A DNA stretch of 64,000 nt from Earliella scabrosa (taxonomy: Eukaryota > Basidiomycota > Agaricomycetes > Polyporales > Polyporaceae): assembly GCA_022605405.1 (NCBI GenBank), contig JABYQQ010000020.1, positions 248,001-312,000 of the forward strand. The letters are read 5' to 3'. The notes beneath the pieces are model-generated. The model saw nothing but the letters and a program-made list of their open reading frames with translations. It made no database searches and had not been told where the DNA came from. This document shows positions 1 through 11,514 of the stretch, one piece after another. A program made the translations under genes and the position numbers. The first letter of the stretch is position 1. Every line of letters starts with the position of its first letter.

Positions 1-888
1 GCAGACCGCATGCACCCACGCTGCGTACTCTAGTCCATCCAGCGACGCCCGTTCGTCCCGGACTCGACGCCCAACTCTTGCACACGGCTTCCGCCTTGAC
101 TGGCTGGCTATCGTCCGACCGATACGGCGACATTCTCCGGCGCACCATCGGCCGTCGAGGAAGGCACTCGGATGATGGCTGACGGCGAGCGAAGCCAAGT
201 CGTCTTCGTATATGCGTTGTCCGCGATCCTCTGTGACGCCGAAGCCTGCGCCAGAGCTGCGCACACCCATCGAGCAGCGATTCTGCGCCAGGCCCGTCCC
301 TGTCCTCCGCCCCACCGCGCGAGTGTCTGGCTTCGTTGAGCAGAGCGGGAGGCGCGCTGAGCGAGCGCGATAAATTGCGAGGGCCAGACCCGAGTCGACG
401 TTCGCCCGCTCGGGTTCTGTGGCAGAGCCGAACAGAGTCCAGGGCGATGGTGGCGCTGGCGTCTTCCTGACGTGCGCTCGCTCGCTGTCAACCGGGCCTT
501 GGGCAAGCTGACGTCGACACGGAGCAGGATGAATGCGGCGAAGACGGTCCGAGTGCGCTCGGGGCGGAGGTGTTCGTCGTGCCCTTCGTGCTATGGGACC
601 GGGGGCGTGCAGAGAGCATGCTCGAGCGTGGGTGGGCGAGTGGACAAGCACATGCGCGCGCCGTCCGTTCGACATGCTACGGATAGCCGTGCTGTCGCCG
701 GCATCTGTCTGGCTCCAGCTGCGGCAGAATGCGTCGCGGAGCCTGCATGCGTACCTGACTGGCGGCCCAATGCCGCAGAACACATCGGATGAGTGAGCAC
801 TCGCATATGAGGTGTACAGCACTAGCGTGACTCACATGTAGCTATCGCTTGCTTACTAGCCTCGGTGTGCTCCTCGTGTACGACATAT

Positions 889-1178
889 CCGAGGACACCT
901 ATTGCACGTAATGCTATCCGATCCGAGAGCCTCGCACCAGAGCAGACCTTGCCCTCAGACCTCCGACGACATGCACTCAACACCTGTCGTCGATCCCGCC
1001 TGCTGAACTCCGTGGAGGAAATCGAGGAGGCCGCGGATGAAGGTTGCCACGGTATCAATCTGGAGTATGGGGTTTGTGGCTTCGTAGTACCAGGTACGAC
1101 CCTCCGCTTGTATCAGCTCACGTCTCAACTGACGAGGATCCTGCTCGATCGGCGAACACAGCACCAGCATCGGGTCGG
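889..1178 (-). repeat. Inverted sub-segment of spacer S2
   Basis: The flanks run in the same direction as the 60-kb copy (CTCCTCGTG.ACGACATAT on the left, GGAGGCGCGCGGACCGG on the right). The interior matches 60,534-60,768 only as reverse complement. For example, the minus strand here and the plus strand there share AGCAGGATCCTCGTCAGTTG and GAGTTCAGCAGGCGG. This copy carries about 50 extra bases in the middle. Confidence 0.8.
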
Positions 1179-1993
1179 AGGAGACTTAACCTCAGGAGGC
1201 GCGCGGACCGGCCCGGGCCGGCACCGTTTCCAGCCAGACCTTGCGCGACCCCGACGTTCGAGGTATTATGGAGGCAAAGGGGGGTGGGCGGCCACAACCT
1301 CCGTTGACTTGCTAGAGCATCGGGCTACGAACGAGCCCACGCTGTGGGGGCCGGTCCATAGGCTTCTCCATCAGGCCCTATCCAGGTACAATAGAATGCG
1401 CCTCGGAAGGGAACGAGTTACAGTGCGCAGCGACGTACCGTAATTGGAGGACATGGACGTGCGAGGTGAGACTGTGTTCATCGGGATGGCGGCGTGGCAA
1501 TGGCGAGATGTCGAACCTGACGACGGTGCGCGAAGTGTCGTTGGTATCTACCCGCGGTCTCAGCAGCTGCGGAGCTCCGTATAGGTTACCCTCACCTGCG
1601 TTGTGGATATGACATCGTCTCCTTCCCCGCGCACGCATGCGTACGTATTCTCGACTGCTCCGGGCTGAGCGTAGATATCGCTGCGTACAGACGCGGTATA
1701 GCTGGAGGACGCGGCGTTTTCCGGGCTCGAGGTGCATCTGCGCTTGAGGGTACGGGTGAGCGGGGTGAAGGGACAAGTCCCTGTTCTCGCGCGACCGCGA
1801 CGGTGATGTGGAGGGTTTAGTGGCGAGGCTTCAGAAAGACAAGTGTGGTGCGCGATGCATGCATGCGGGAGTCAGCACTCGAAGAAGGTGGGAGAGGCAG
1901 TGCATCTCGCGACCGCGCGGATTGGGGCCCTGCAGGTACTCGAGTCTTCGTGCTATGCGGTGGCCAATACACGGCGTGCAGACTCCCCGATTA

Positions 1994-2020
1994 CGAGTCC
2001 GAGTCCGAGTCCGAGTCCGA
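1994..2020. repeat. CGAGTC hexamer microsatellite
   Basis: Four and a half tandem copies of CGAGTC. The corresponding place in the 60-kb spacer copy (about 61,645-61,670) has only a single degenerate unit, so the tract expanded or contracted after duplication. Confidence 0.85.
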
Positions 2021-5000
2021 CGGCGTAGATGCGTTAGGAGCAAGGCCTTACATTACCTCTGGGTCCCGCCTTCGCCTTGAGATATCAGGGAGCCTGTATA
2101 CGGCGAGGGATTGCAATCGCTCTGGATCGCGGGTACGTGCGACGTCAGAGGCGTCCCGTGTATCGCGAACCGGTGAGACCACGAGGGCATGGTTCGGGTT
2201 GAGCCGCGGAGGCCGGATGAGTCGTCGACCAACGCGCCTCGAGGACTGCAACGACAACGTCTCGCTCCAGCGGAACATCGAAGTGCGAAGTGACGCGGCG
2301 TGTCCGAACCGTGGCTAGAGAGGCGGGGAATTTGAGTGCAGCTGTAGGAAGAGGATCAGTGCAGAACAGAGAGCTTGGGCAGCTGGGGGCTAGACGTGTT
2401 CGTGCATTCGTAGATGCTTGTAGGGTCATGGAGAAGTTGTCATTCGCGAGATATACTACAGAAGTCCGAAGCCGTGAGCCCAGGAGGCTCATAACGGAGG
2501 TACGACAGGAGCACCGGGCAGGCGGCCGAGTCCGTAGGGATAGAACGAGCATGATGCAGGCTGGAGACGAGCCTGAGAAGGGCGTAGGTGAGGGAGGTCC
2601 GGGTCGCGCTCCTCTTTAAGAATGTCCGAGATGCAGGCAAGCGGAAGAGGGTATTACGGAGGGGAGAAAGAGACAGGCGTTCTCCGGCTGTGGTTGACTC
2701 GGAGGTCGTTGTGGTCCTATAGGGACGTCGAACAAGGTCTAGTGGCGGAAACAGCATCGGAGATGGTCGGGGAGTCAGGGATTCGAGCGAGAGTCGACGA
2801 GCCAGATGCAGCGAGCGCGTATCGATGAGGAAGCCAACCGATGTAGTACGTCGGTAGGTGGCCGTATGGGGATGGTGCAGCATCAGATACGCACGCGAGA
2901 GACCACTCATCGCACGCCCGACGTGGACAGGGCGACGACGGTCATGACGGAGCAGCGCATGTTGGACACGGCTTCGAGCGATGTCATCGATGACAGCGCT
3001 GACGTCCTCCCTGTCATGGCGCCGCTGGCCACCGTGTCCGATCCGGAGTGGGCTGCAGATGGCGAGGTCAGCCCGCTCGCGTGTTCCTCTGTTTGTTCAC
3101 GAGGTCGCCCGACGCCCGCCCAGCGCGAACACCGACGACGGCCCCTCAGAGTGCTACACGGCGCAGAAACCAGCGAGCGGGTGCGGCGGGTGCAGACGGA
3201 CAGGCTCGCGTCACAATCGTCCCCTCACGTTCTGCTCCAGACCCGAACAGGACCCGACGGGGACAGGCGAATGTCCCCACCGACGCGCGTCCGCTCGCTG
3301 GATCGGGTGTGGCCAATCTGCATAGTGGCTCCTCCGTCGGCCGCGACCAACTACGCTGGCTGCCGTCTGCTCCGAAACGTGTTTGGAGGAGTAGGCCTAT
3401 AGGGCCCAGGGAGCGTGCAAGGGAGGTACCGCACCGAGAAGGACTATGCTCACATGCGGCAGCCGCATCGACGATCGCTCCCCCGCGGCCTCTCCTGCCA
3501 GTGGACCCACGCACGGTCCTCTGAGCGTAGACAGAGCAGACATATCTTCGTATGTCCGCTGTTGACTGTGTCTTGACCTATGCGCAGGCGGCAGTGGCGC
3601 TAGCCTGAAAGCGGTACGCACAGTCGATGTATATGCTGTTCGCTGTCCTCCTTACAAGCGAGGATGGGCGAATCGCGCACGCCACAGCACCCTAGCGTGT
3701 CCTCGATCCAACTTCTCGTCCTTCCCGACTGGGTCTGCGTCTCGAAATCCCGGTCCCATCCTCCCGGACAAACTGTAGTATAACCGAAGGGACATCAGTA
3801 ACAGTCTCGGGATGGTCGTCCGTGTGAAAGAGTGCAGGTACGTACGGACTTTGGGCTTGAGCCGCGGACCAGGCGATCTTCTCTACGTCTTGAGCATCGG
3901 AGCTATACAGCAGTCGTGACCGCTTGAGCCGCAAATGCTAGAGCTCGATCTCCTGGCTTGGGGATGTCGACGATCGCAGGTGCAACATGTACATGCAGGC
4001 CCGTCCGTGCGATTGTCATGCCATCGCCCTGTGTTTCGGTCTTGCGGTGCGCACCAGGCCCTCCGAAGTGGACTTGATACGCGCGGCTACTACGCCCATA
4101 GACCGGCCGACGCTCGAGCTTTCGCGAACGCGGTGGCAACAACTACTGACATCTCTGCAGCATCTCCGTCTTTCTAGTCTGGCTGGAAGAGCGGGGAGGG
4201 ACGTTGCAACTACGGCTGATGTCGAATGCACCGATGAGCGCGGGTACGTGCGCTGCACCCGCTACCCGTTGAACTGTCGACGGACGTACGGATCGACGGC
4301 GCACATCCGAGCCAAGCTCGGGACGGGGTGAATGCGGCTGCAAAACAGGGAAGCGTCAGCATCCTTCTGGGCTGCAGCTCGCGATTGACGAACGAGCGCG
4401 GGTCGTACCTGGTCTCGGCGATCAATCGTTGGTGTGCGAGAGGGGGACCAACCTCTGTGTGCTTCACAGGACTCGAGCGGAGGTCGCGTGCATGGATGAA
4501 GGGGCGCGATGTTTCATTGGGAGTGTGTGTCCTTGGATGCGACGGCGGTAACTGTATGTCGAGGCTAAGGGAACGGAGAATACACGCATGATGACAACGC
4601 ACCCGTGAGATAGACGAGGCGTCGTCGATGTCCGGGAAATGGGACGGTGGATGCGATGCGAGTTCTCGAGGGTCCGCGGCCAGGAGAGCTCGTACTTGAG
4701 GTCGAGATGGAGAGGTCATGGTACGTACTTGAGCGACAACTAGTAACTGCTGGACGGGCGACGTCAATGCTTGGAGGAGTCAGACATGTCACTGGCAGAA
4801 TCTTAAGAAGAGTGAGATTCGACGGGGAGAGGGCGCATGGCTCGACGCGCGCGAAGTGTTCTTGCTGGGGTCGGCAAGCGACTTAACAGTGTCGTGCGCG
4901 CAAAGCGGGCTACGTCGAGGAGACTAGGGAGACTGCTGGTGGGCGGGTGTTCCACGCAATGGCCGAGCTGGGCTGGAAGCAGTGTCGGTGCACCGTTCTG

Positions 5001-5239
5001 CGTCCGCCATTCTCTCGTTGTTGCGGTTGCCAGCAGTGCGAGAGGGAGCGAGAGAGAGAGGCGAGTGCACATCGCGCCGTCCTGTCTCGCCTCGTATGTG
5101 TGCGGCTCCATGAGTGCAATCTTGCTGAGGACGATGTGTGTTGAGCGAGGCAGAGCAGGAGGCTGGAGCTAATCCAGTTCGAACCGCGTCGGTCGAGGCA
5201 CATAGATGCGATGACGTACCTCAAGAAGTTCATCGACCT

Positions 5240-7115
5240 TGACCATCCCTCCGCATCCTCTATAGTCACAGTACCTCATGTGCGTCCAGCTCCAGCTCGC
5301 TTTGTTCTAGAGTCTCCAGCTCCAAGGTCAAGCAAGCGATGGATCTAGTACCGGGGTCCAACAGCGCAAGCGCGGATGTCTGAAGACAAGCGATGATCAG
5401 AAGCGAGTCCCGTCGCCGTCGCCTGGCGCACCATAGCCACGTACCACCAGGTGAAGACATGTCTGTGCAGCTTGAGTTCAAGAGTGTTGGAGTTCAGACG
5501 GATTCAGGCGGGTAGACGTTCGTGGGTCGTCCTTGACGGGCACGCTTGAAGCGAGCGGGTGAGAGGGAACTATAGATGAGAAAGAGGGGTCTGGGAGGTG
5601 AGTCCGAGTCCAAAGTGATCGTTGAGGACAAGTAGCAACGCACTGGCAGAGACAGAGGTCGAGGATCGGAGACGCCCACCGGAAGGGCCGGCTCTCCCGG
5701 GCCGGTTTCGTTGATGCTGCTCAACCCAACCTGAACCGTCTTGCTCAAGTTGCTCTCTCTTCCGCTGCCCGGCATTGAATTTGCACCTTCCATCCGAGCT
5801 CCCGGCCCCAGCAAGTGTTTCCAGTCGCGCCATATGCGCCTCCCGTTCTTCTCCAGGACGTTCAAATCGAGCTGGAGCTAGCCACGGTGGAGACCTTGCC
5901 TACGTGTTGGTATAGGTCGGGGGACCGCTGAGGGCTCTGTCGGTTCGTTCCAGGTGTGTTTTACTCTCAGCACGGTCGATGGGGCCCATGGACTCTCTCG
6001 GGGACGTGTATGCCGTGTCGCGGTCGGTCTTGTATAGACATCCCCTATACAAATCAAAATCGTATCTCCCCTCTCTTGACGTGTGCAGATGTAGAGGAGA
6101 TCTACGAGACGACACCTAGGCCCTCAAGCGACCACTCGGACGCATAGGACCAACGCTCGGAATTTCTTCCGACGCGCCTTCACAGCAGGGCAGCCATGCT
6201 ATCTTACGGCTGGGGCGACTACTGCAGTGGTCATGCAGCTCATGCTCGCATGAGCTCGACAAGTCGACGAAATCCACGCCTTAGGAAGCTCTGTGTTCAC
6301 GGTTATCGTGGCAGGTGCGAGTCCAGAGCTGCTCATTAGCTTTGTGTTCTGACTCTCACATAGGTCCGTTGTGGTGCATGAAGACGCGCATAGATATGCG
6401 AGCGTCCTGACGGAAAGAGCAGAGTGCCGCAAGGCTGCCTGTTGGCAGTGTGAACTTGCAGCGGCGCACCAGTGAATGCGGTCGATAGGGTGCCAGTGGA
6501 CGGTCGAGGCTTGAGCTCAGCTCTCAGACCGTGTGTGCTGAGGTCGCCGCTCAAATGGGCTTCCACAGCGGGTCGTGGAGGTTCGCTTTGCGAATCAGAC
6601 GAAGGACGAGCGTATGCTCTCTCGACGGGATGCGCACGGTGCGGGACTACGCGATGATGCAACGTCGCTGACTTGGTCATCGCGAACAACCTGACCCCAG
6701 CGACGAGCTGTCGTGTAGACGATGCGGCCTTGCACGAGACGGCGTGAATACGAGCGGACGAGCGGATATGCTGCTCGGCGCAGCTCCTTCAACAGCTAAC
6801 AACCGAGCGCGGACGATCTGACCGACAGCATAGCTTCTCGGAGACGCTACCACGACCTCGTACATGTCGTGTCCTCGCGTGTTTGGCGCGCCGTCTTCAT
6901 ACGTAGATGTGGTATGTCTGCCTTCCTCCGACTCCTCCTTCATACGCGTCGTGCTGACATGTGCATCTCAGTCACGGACATACTCTGCTCAGTGAGCAAC
7001 CGCCGGAGGTGCGTTCTTGCAAATACGACCTCACAAACAGTGTGGAAGTGCATGCGGCACTGTCTGAGCGCCTCCCGAGCTCGTGCTGACATGTGGAGTT
7101 GATACAGGAAGGGGG
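5240..7115. repeat. Segmental-duplication spacer S1, copy 1
   Basis: This stretch matches about 13,240-15,075 in the same orientation. Shared landmarks are CGCACCATAGCCACG at 5,428 and 13,356, CGCCTCCCGTTCTT at 5,838 and 13,780, and GGAAGCTCTGTGTTCACGGT at 6,284 and 14,213. Its first 480 bp also match 19,561-20,100. There is no conserved ORF between the copies. It ends a few hundred bases before NACHT gene A. Confidence 0.75.
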
Positions 7116-7515
7116 CCATTATAGCATCAAGATTGCAGTTGCACGTCTTCCAAGTGCTTGCTTGATGACCGTAGCCGGCAAGAGCTACCTTCTGACATGC
7201 GACGTAGGTCATATCCTTGCAAATATTCTGTGTTGATGCGAGCGACGACACAAGTCCGTTACTCTGTAGGTCGGACTATATCAAGTCATTTGTTGCCGCT
7301 ACAACGGTTCCACTCCACGCCTCGTCTTGACCGGAAATATTCACTGCGGTCAGCCTGAGAATGGATCCTTGTGATTCGGCGGCTGATAGCACAACGTGGG
7401 GCTCTTCTGCCGCATGGCAAGTGTTGACTGTTTTTATACCCCAGCGCATCAACCTCCGCCTGGACCCTATACCTCCACGTTCTGCCACCCCATCACCCAG
7501 CATCCTCCCACAACA
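7116..7515 (+). promoter_or_regulatory. Upstream region of NACHT gene A
   Basis: About 400 bp of non-coding sequence lie before the predicted ATG at 7,516. A TTTTTATA stretch near 7,430 sits about 80 bp upstream of the ATG and could act as a TATA-like element, followed by a pyrimidine-rich C/T leader typical of basidiomycete 5' UTRs. I see no similarity to the corresponding region of NACHT gene B (54,300-54,701), so the two paralogs may be regulated differently. Confidence 0.35.
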
Positions 7516-10055
7516 ATGCCCGTAAAGCTCAGCCCGCACTTCCGACGACTCCGCAACAGACTCTTTGGCGACAACCCCCTCAATGCGGCACTCGCAATCA
7601 CCATTTCAGCACTAGAGAAAGGAGAAGGTGTTGCCGAGTTTGTGCCTGTCCCCGGACTCGCCCCACTTCTCCAGGTGCTCGCTGGGATTCTGAAGAAAGT
7701 ACAGGTACGTCTCGGGCACTTCTAGGATGCTTAGGATTATATTTATTGTGACGTCAGGCTACAACGTCCAACACCGAAGCGTTGAGAGGACTTCAGGATC
7801 AGGTGAAGTTGGTGCACGCGGCTGTCAGCGGGGTCGCGCAGAACGTACACGAGAGGATCGCTGTACTACCCGTTGGAACCCCGGACCGTCTTAGCGTCAC
7901 TACGAAGCTCAACATGGACAAGGAATCGACACTCGCGACCCGCATCATTCAGCTGGAGAAGTAGGTACCCTCCGATCGTGATGTCATGATACGATCCCTC
8001 AGTCTGACCACCATGATCTTCATAGAAGTCTCCAAGATGTGCTCTCCGATGCTGATCGGCTCGCAACCAAGTCCCGGCTTGCCCGCTTCTTCCAAAGCGA
8101 TGAGATTACCGATGCGATCAGCAACATGACGGCGAAGATTGACCAGGCATGTCGGAACTTCCAGGTATGGACCACAACCTCGTCGCACAGACAGCGATTG
8201 ATCCTTTCGTAGCTCCAAGGAGGGATTGCCATCGAGGTGGTAGCTCGGGACACACTGAGAGCGGTCATGGTACGTTCCAAGTATTCGTGCGTTCGGGACC
8301 GTGGGCTCAACTTGAATTTGACTGTTGTAGGACGAAGGTTAGCATTGTCATGTGATCTACAAACAATACATTGTTAACTCAATTCCCCTGGTAGCCGATG
8401 CGAGGATCCTGAAGGATCTCTCTCCCGTGGACGGAGCATCGTACCGCTCGGATGACAATGCACCGAAGAGTCGGTTCTTGCAGGGTACTCGGGAAGAGGT
8501 CTTCCGCAATCTCGACCTCTGGGTCGAGCAGACCAGCATGGTCGGAGCCGAACATAGGGTTCTCGTGCTCATCGGAGCTGCGGGGATGGGCAAATCCACT
8601 ATCGCTTCCGAGTTCTGTCGACGGCTCAGCGATCAGAATCGCTTGGGAGCCTCGTTCTTCTTCACTCGGGGTACCCAAGGACTCAATTCCATTCGCGGAT
8701 TCTTCAACACCATAGCCTACCAGCTCGCTACCCTGCAGCCGGATCGGATGCACGATGTCATCGTGGCTGCGGCGCGCAAGCACCTGGCGAAGGGCGGAGC
8801 GTCGCAGAACATGAGGGACGCATGCGAAGACTTGGTTCGGGTTCCCCTCCGCAATATTCCAATGTCCGCCTTCGATTCTCCTATTTTCATTGTCGTCGAC
8901 GCCCTCGATGAGTGCACCGCAGAGCACGTAGACACCATCCCAGAGTTCCTCTCGCTCCTTCTCTCCTGCACGCAAGACACTTCCTCCCCGCTCCGCATAC
9001 TGCTCACCTCGCGCCCGGAGTCAGAGCATGTCCGCAACGTTCTAACATCTCAGTCCCATTTGTTTGTCTCCGTACGGCATTTCCGTGATATGGGAGATAG
9101 GCGAATCATCGACCGCGACATCGAGGCCGTGATCCGCGACAGACTGTCTACACATCCTACGACGCTTGCATGGTCTACGAAGGAACGGAAATTTATCGAG
9201 CAGCTTGTTGACGCATCCGAGGGCATCTTCGTGTATGCAAGCACGGCGGTGGAGTTCCTACGTCAAGGGGCTCTAAGCGAGCGCTTGCTCAATGAGCGAC
9301 TCGGCCACCTCTTGTCACCGGATCGCCACATCACACTTCCCCACCTTGACAACCTCTACCTCACCGTACTAGAGAACGCATTTCCAGCCGACAGCATGTA
9401 CGAGGAGTTGCGTACTCGAGTACAGCTGGTCCTCCAAGTTATCGTGGTGTCCAGATCTATCCCCGACCTCAGCAGGCCGGGCTTTAAGTTGTCAATGATC
9501 AAGATGCTCCCAGAACTCTTGGGCATATCTCCTGAAGATTTATTATCCATCCTGCGCTCACTTGGGGCCGTTGTTGAAATTATAGACAATGCCAGAAATT
9601 TTCATATCATGCACACCACCTTCCGCGACTTCCTCCTCGACCCCGAGAAGACGAAGGCGCTTTCTCGGCCCGAGTTCCACGTCGATGCTGCCCAGGCGCA
9701 CGCAACGCTTGCCCTCGGATGCATGCGTCATGGGTTGTATTATGTGGAGAAATACATGCCGGAGCTGCTAGAAGAGAGCTCTGAGATGCTGGAACTACGC
9801 AAGCTTGAACGTGAGGATTTATGGGACCGGCTGAGGGAGAAGCGGCGGGGAAAGAAAGTTGACGAACCTGGGCATTCTGCCAGTGCCCTGTACTTCTATG
9901 TGGGCTTTTATCGTGCATACCACCGGGGGCTCTCGACATTGGAGCAGTCTGCGGAGATGATTGAGATGGCGGAGAGATTTGATCGGATCCCAACTAATGT
10001 ATTCCATGCGTTCTTTTGGACACTCGGTGTGGTTTGGCCGCATTCCCAGCAGTAG
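7516..10055 (+). CDS. NACHT-domain NLR-like protein A (STAND NTPase)
   Basis: I predict six exons: 7,516-7,704, 7,758-7,960, 8,026-8,164, 8,213-8,269, 8,331-8,337 and 8,395-10,055. Together they give 2,256 nt, an exact open frame of 751 residues. Residues 1 to about 200 are helical and resemble the MLKL/HeLo-type N-terminal bundle seen on many basidiomycete NACHT proteins (PVPGLAPLL near residue 50). The NACHT domain follows, with Walker A GAAGMGKS at about 259-266, FFFTRG, Walker B IFIVVDALDE at about 362-371, and LLTSRPE. A winged-helix-like part ends at MHTTFRDFLLDPEK. No WD40, ankyrin or TPR repeats follow, so this is a short architecture. The inferred role is a cytoplasmic ligand-gated NTPase switch in non-self recognition or cell death; the ligand is unknown. 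All exon lengths except the first are, or nearly are, those of paralog B, which supports the model. Confidence 0.85.
8331..8337 (+). other. 7-nt microexon of NACHT gene A
   Basis: The GACGAAG exon is bounded by a ...TTGTAG acceptor and a GTTAGC donor. It is needed to join the frame of the 57-nt exon (8,213-8,269) to the large NACHT exon at 8,395. A 7-nt exon in the same place (AGCGAAG, 55,531-55,537) exists in paralog B. Confidence 0.75.
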
Positions 10056-10443
10056 TACAGTTGCAGGCTATCATAACTTTTACACTTACTGGATACTTAG
10101 TGTCATCACTAACTTAGTGAGATTGCGGTTTGTCAAAGGCATGTGTCGTGTTCCACCAACTTGAATACGTCATCATGCCCAGCTTTGTCCGCAGAAGGTT
10201 TGTGTGCTCCCTGGTCTTCATGCATTGAGCCTAAGGCGGTGGTAGTACTTGGAGTATGAATTGACATCGGCAACAGTGACCTCCGTCAGGATCCTGGCGG
10301 CCAGACTGCACACTGACATCTCACTGGTGGGTTTCATCCGGTGGTGTCTCTCGCAGGAAATATTGAGCCATAAATGACTCGGCGTTAGATACATGCCAGG
10401 GAGACGACGGCTGAGGGTGCCATACAAACCGCTCTTACCCGTT
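10056..10443. other. 3' flank of NACHT gene A, no gene seen
   Basis: This is non-coding sequence, weakly similar to 57,256-57,600 downstream of NACHT gene B. The shared phrases are CTGAGGGTGCCAT, the region around GTCAGGATC.. and TCACCGGTGGGTT/TCACTGGTGGGTT. It ends at the insertion point of the Helentron-like element. Confidence 0.6.
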
Positions 10444-10446
10444 ATT

Positions 10447-10458
10447 ACGATTGATGAG
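10447..10458 (+). repeat. 5' terminal inverted repeat of the HINE
   Basis: ACGATTGATGAG is the perfect inverse of 11,471-11,482 and is identical to the copies at 20,341-20,352 (3' end of the large element) and 53,358-53,369 (complement, 5' end). Confidence 0.85.
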
Positions 10459-10671
10459 GAACGAAGAGATCGTCCTTTAAGTACGACGTTCTCCGCCATT
10501 CCGCGTCACGCAAACCTGAGCCCGTGGGAACATTTTTCATACTCCGCTTACCTTAAGTAAGTAACGGTACTTACTGTAGCAGACGCCCAGTAAGAAACTG
10601 TTTACTGGCTCTAGCCCTAGTCTAGGGTTGGCCTGACCCCAGGCGCCCATAGCACTGCCACCTTGGCACGT

Positions 10672-11190
10672 AAATAAGCGCCCAAACGCCGACAAATCCG
10701 ATGATTTGTGCGACATGCTGGCAACATGTCACACTCGTTTTTGTAGCTTTGGCTGATGGGCGCTTAACTATATGGCCACCTCAGATTGTAGCCACATGTT
10801 TTGGGAACATATTGATTATATTATCATATGTTTCCGATCAAAACTGAGTGAGTTAGAACAGAAATAAACTTGCCCATATCGGGAAGAATGGGCACTTGAG
10901 CACAGCATAAACGCAAAATAAGCGCCCAAATGGCCGAAAATCCGAATCTTTCTGTGCCCCGCTTTCAACTGGGACACAGAAAGCTTCGGATTTTCGGCCG
11001 ATGGTGCTCAACAGTTCCTGGTCACATGACTTCTGACAATCTCAGATTGTAGCCATAAATTGTGGGAACAAAATGATATATATCACTATATGTTTTTAAT
11101 CAAAACTGTATGTGCTAGAGTCAAAATACAATTGCCCAAATCGGGAAGGATGGGCTGTTTTTCGCATTTCATGGGCGCACAACGGGCGCC
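10672..11190 (+). repeat. Internal tandem duplication of the HINE (about 245-bp unit)
   Basis: Two diverged units each begin with AATAAGCGCCCAAA (about 10,673 and 10,917). Each contains CTCAGATTGTAGCCA, a GGGAACA...TCA.TATGTTT stretch and CAAAACTG. Each continues to a TTGCCCA.ATCGGGAAG.ATGGGC block. The second unit has a much better preserved hairpin. Confidence 0.75.
10932..10999. repeat. 25-bp-arm inverted repeat (hairpin)
   Basis: Arms 10,932-10,956 and 10,975-10,999 pair at 24 of 25 positions (GGCCGAAAATCCGAA, one mismatch, CTTTCTGTG) around an 18-nt loop. The first tandem unit has only a degenerate counterpart. It lies inside the HINE. Confidence 0.85.
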
Positions 11191-11514
11191 TACATTACCC
11201 AATCTGGCAGGCATAGTCATAAGTAATCACTTGAATGTGTATCTCTGTCAGTTTCTACCCAATCAATGAAGTATTATATATCATTGGAACCAGAAAAATC
11301 AGCTCTGTTCAATGGAACTGCTTTGAAGACATTCTGGATACAACTGAGCCAGATATTCAGTGTTAACTAAGTAACATTCTGTTATATCTATGAGACACAC
11401 ATCCATAGATAGATTACAGTGTATAGTATGGTAAGTTTTAAACTGTTTGCTTATGAATATCATACCCCCACTCATCAATCGTACCCTGCCAGACATGGCC
11501 CACTTCTCAACAAG

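Larger units (their letters stand above)
1..5239. repeat. Segmental-duplication spacer S2, copy 1 (no credible gene)
   Basis: This GC-rich stretch is a diverged duplicate of 59,800-64,000 (position 136 here pairs with about 59,800 and 4,411 with 64,000) and, with gaps, of about 15,860-19,500. Shared landmarks include the GACGATCGCTCCCC block at 3,472, 17,642 and 63,070, and the CAGCAGCTGCGGAGCTCC block at 1,561 and 61,219. ORFs of 60-200 codons occur in every frame, but their products are not conserved between the copies, as expected of non-coding GC-rich DNA. I see no gene here. One sub-segment (889-1,178) is inverted relative to the 60-kb copy. Confidence 0.75.
10444..11514 (+). mobile_element. 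Non-autonomous Helentron-like element (HINE), 1,071 bp
   Basis: The 5' end ATTACGATTGATGAG and the 3' end ...CCCACTTCTCAACAAG recur, separately, at 53,372 and 20,309 in the reverse orientation. ACGATTGATGAG (10,447-10,458) is the exact inverse of CTCATCAATCGT (11,471-11,482), which lies 32 nt inside the 3' end. That asymmetric arrangement is the Helentron/Helitron2 pattern rather than the TC...CTRR pattern of canonical Helitrons. The element is flanked by T on both sides (10,443; 11,515), as Helentrons insert between two Ts. The paralogous locus after NACHT gene B (about 57,570-57,620) lacks it. It has no coding capacity. It contains a 245-bp tandem duplication and a long hairpin. Confidence 0.8.

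Noticed and set aside
1..7115. RIP-type (C-to-T) mutation as the cause of spacer decay
   Set aside because: Spacers remain GC-rich, and differences between copies are not visibly biased to TA/AT enrichment.
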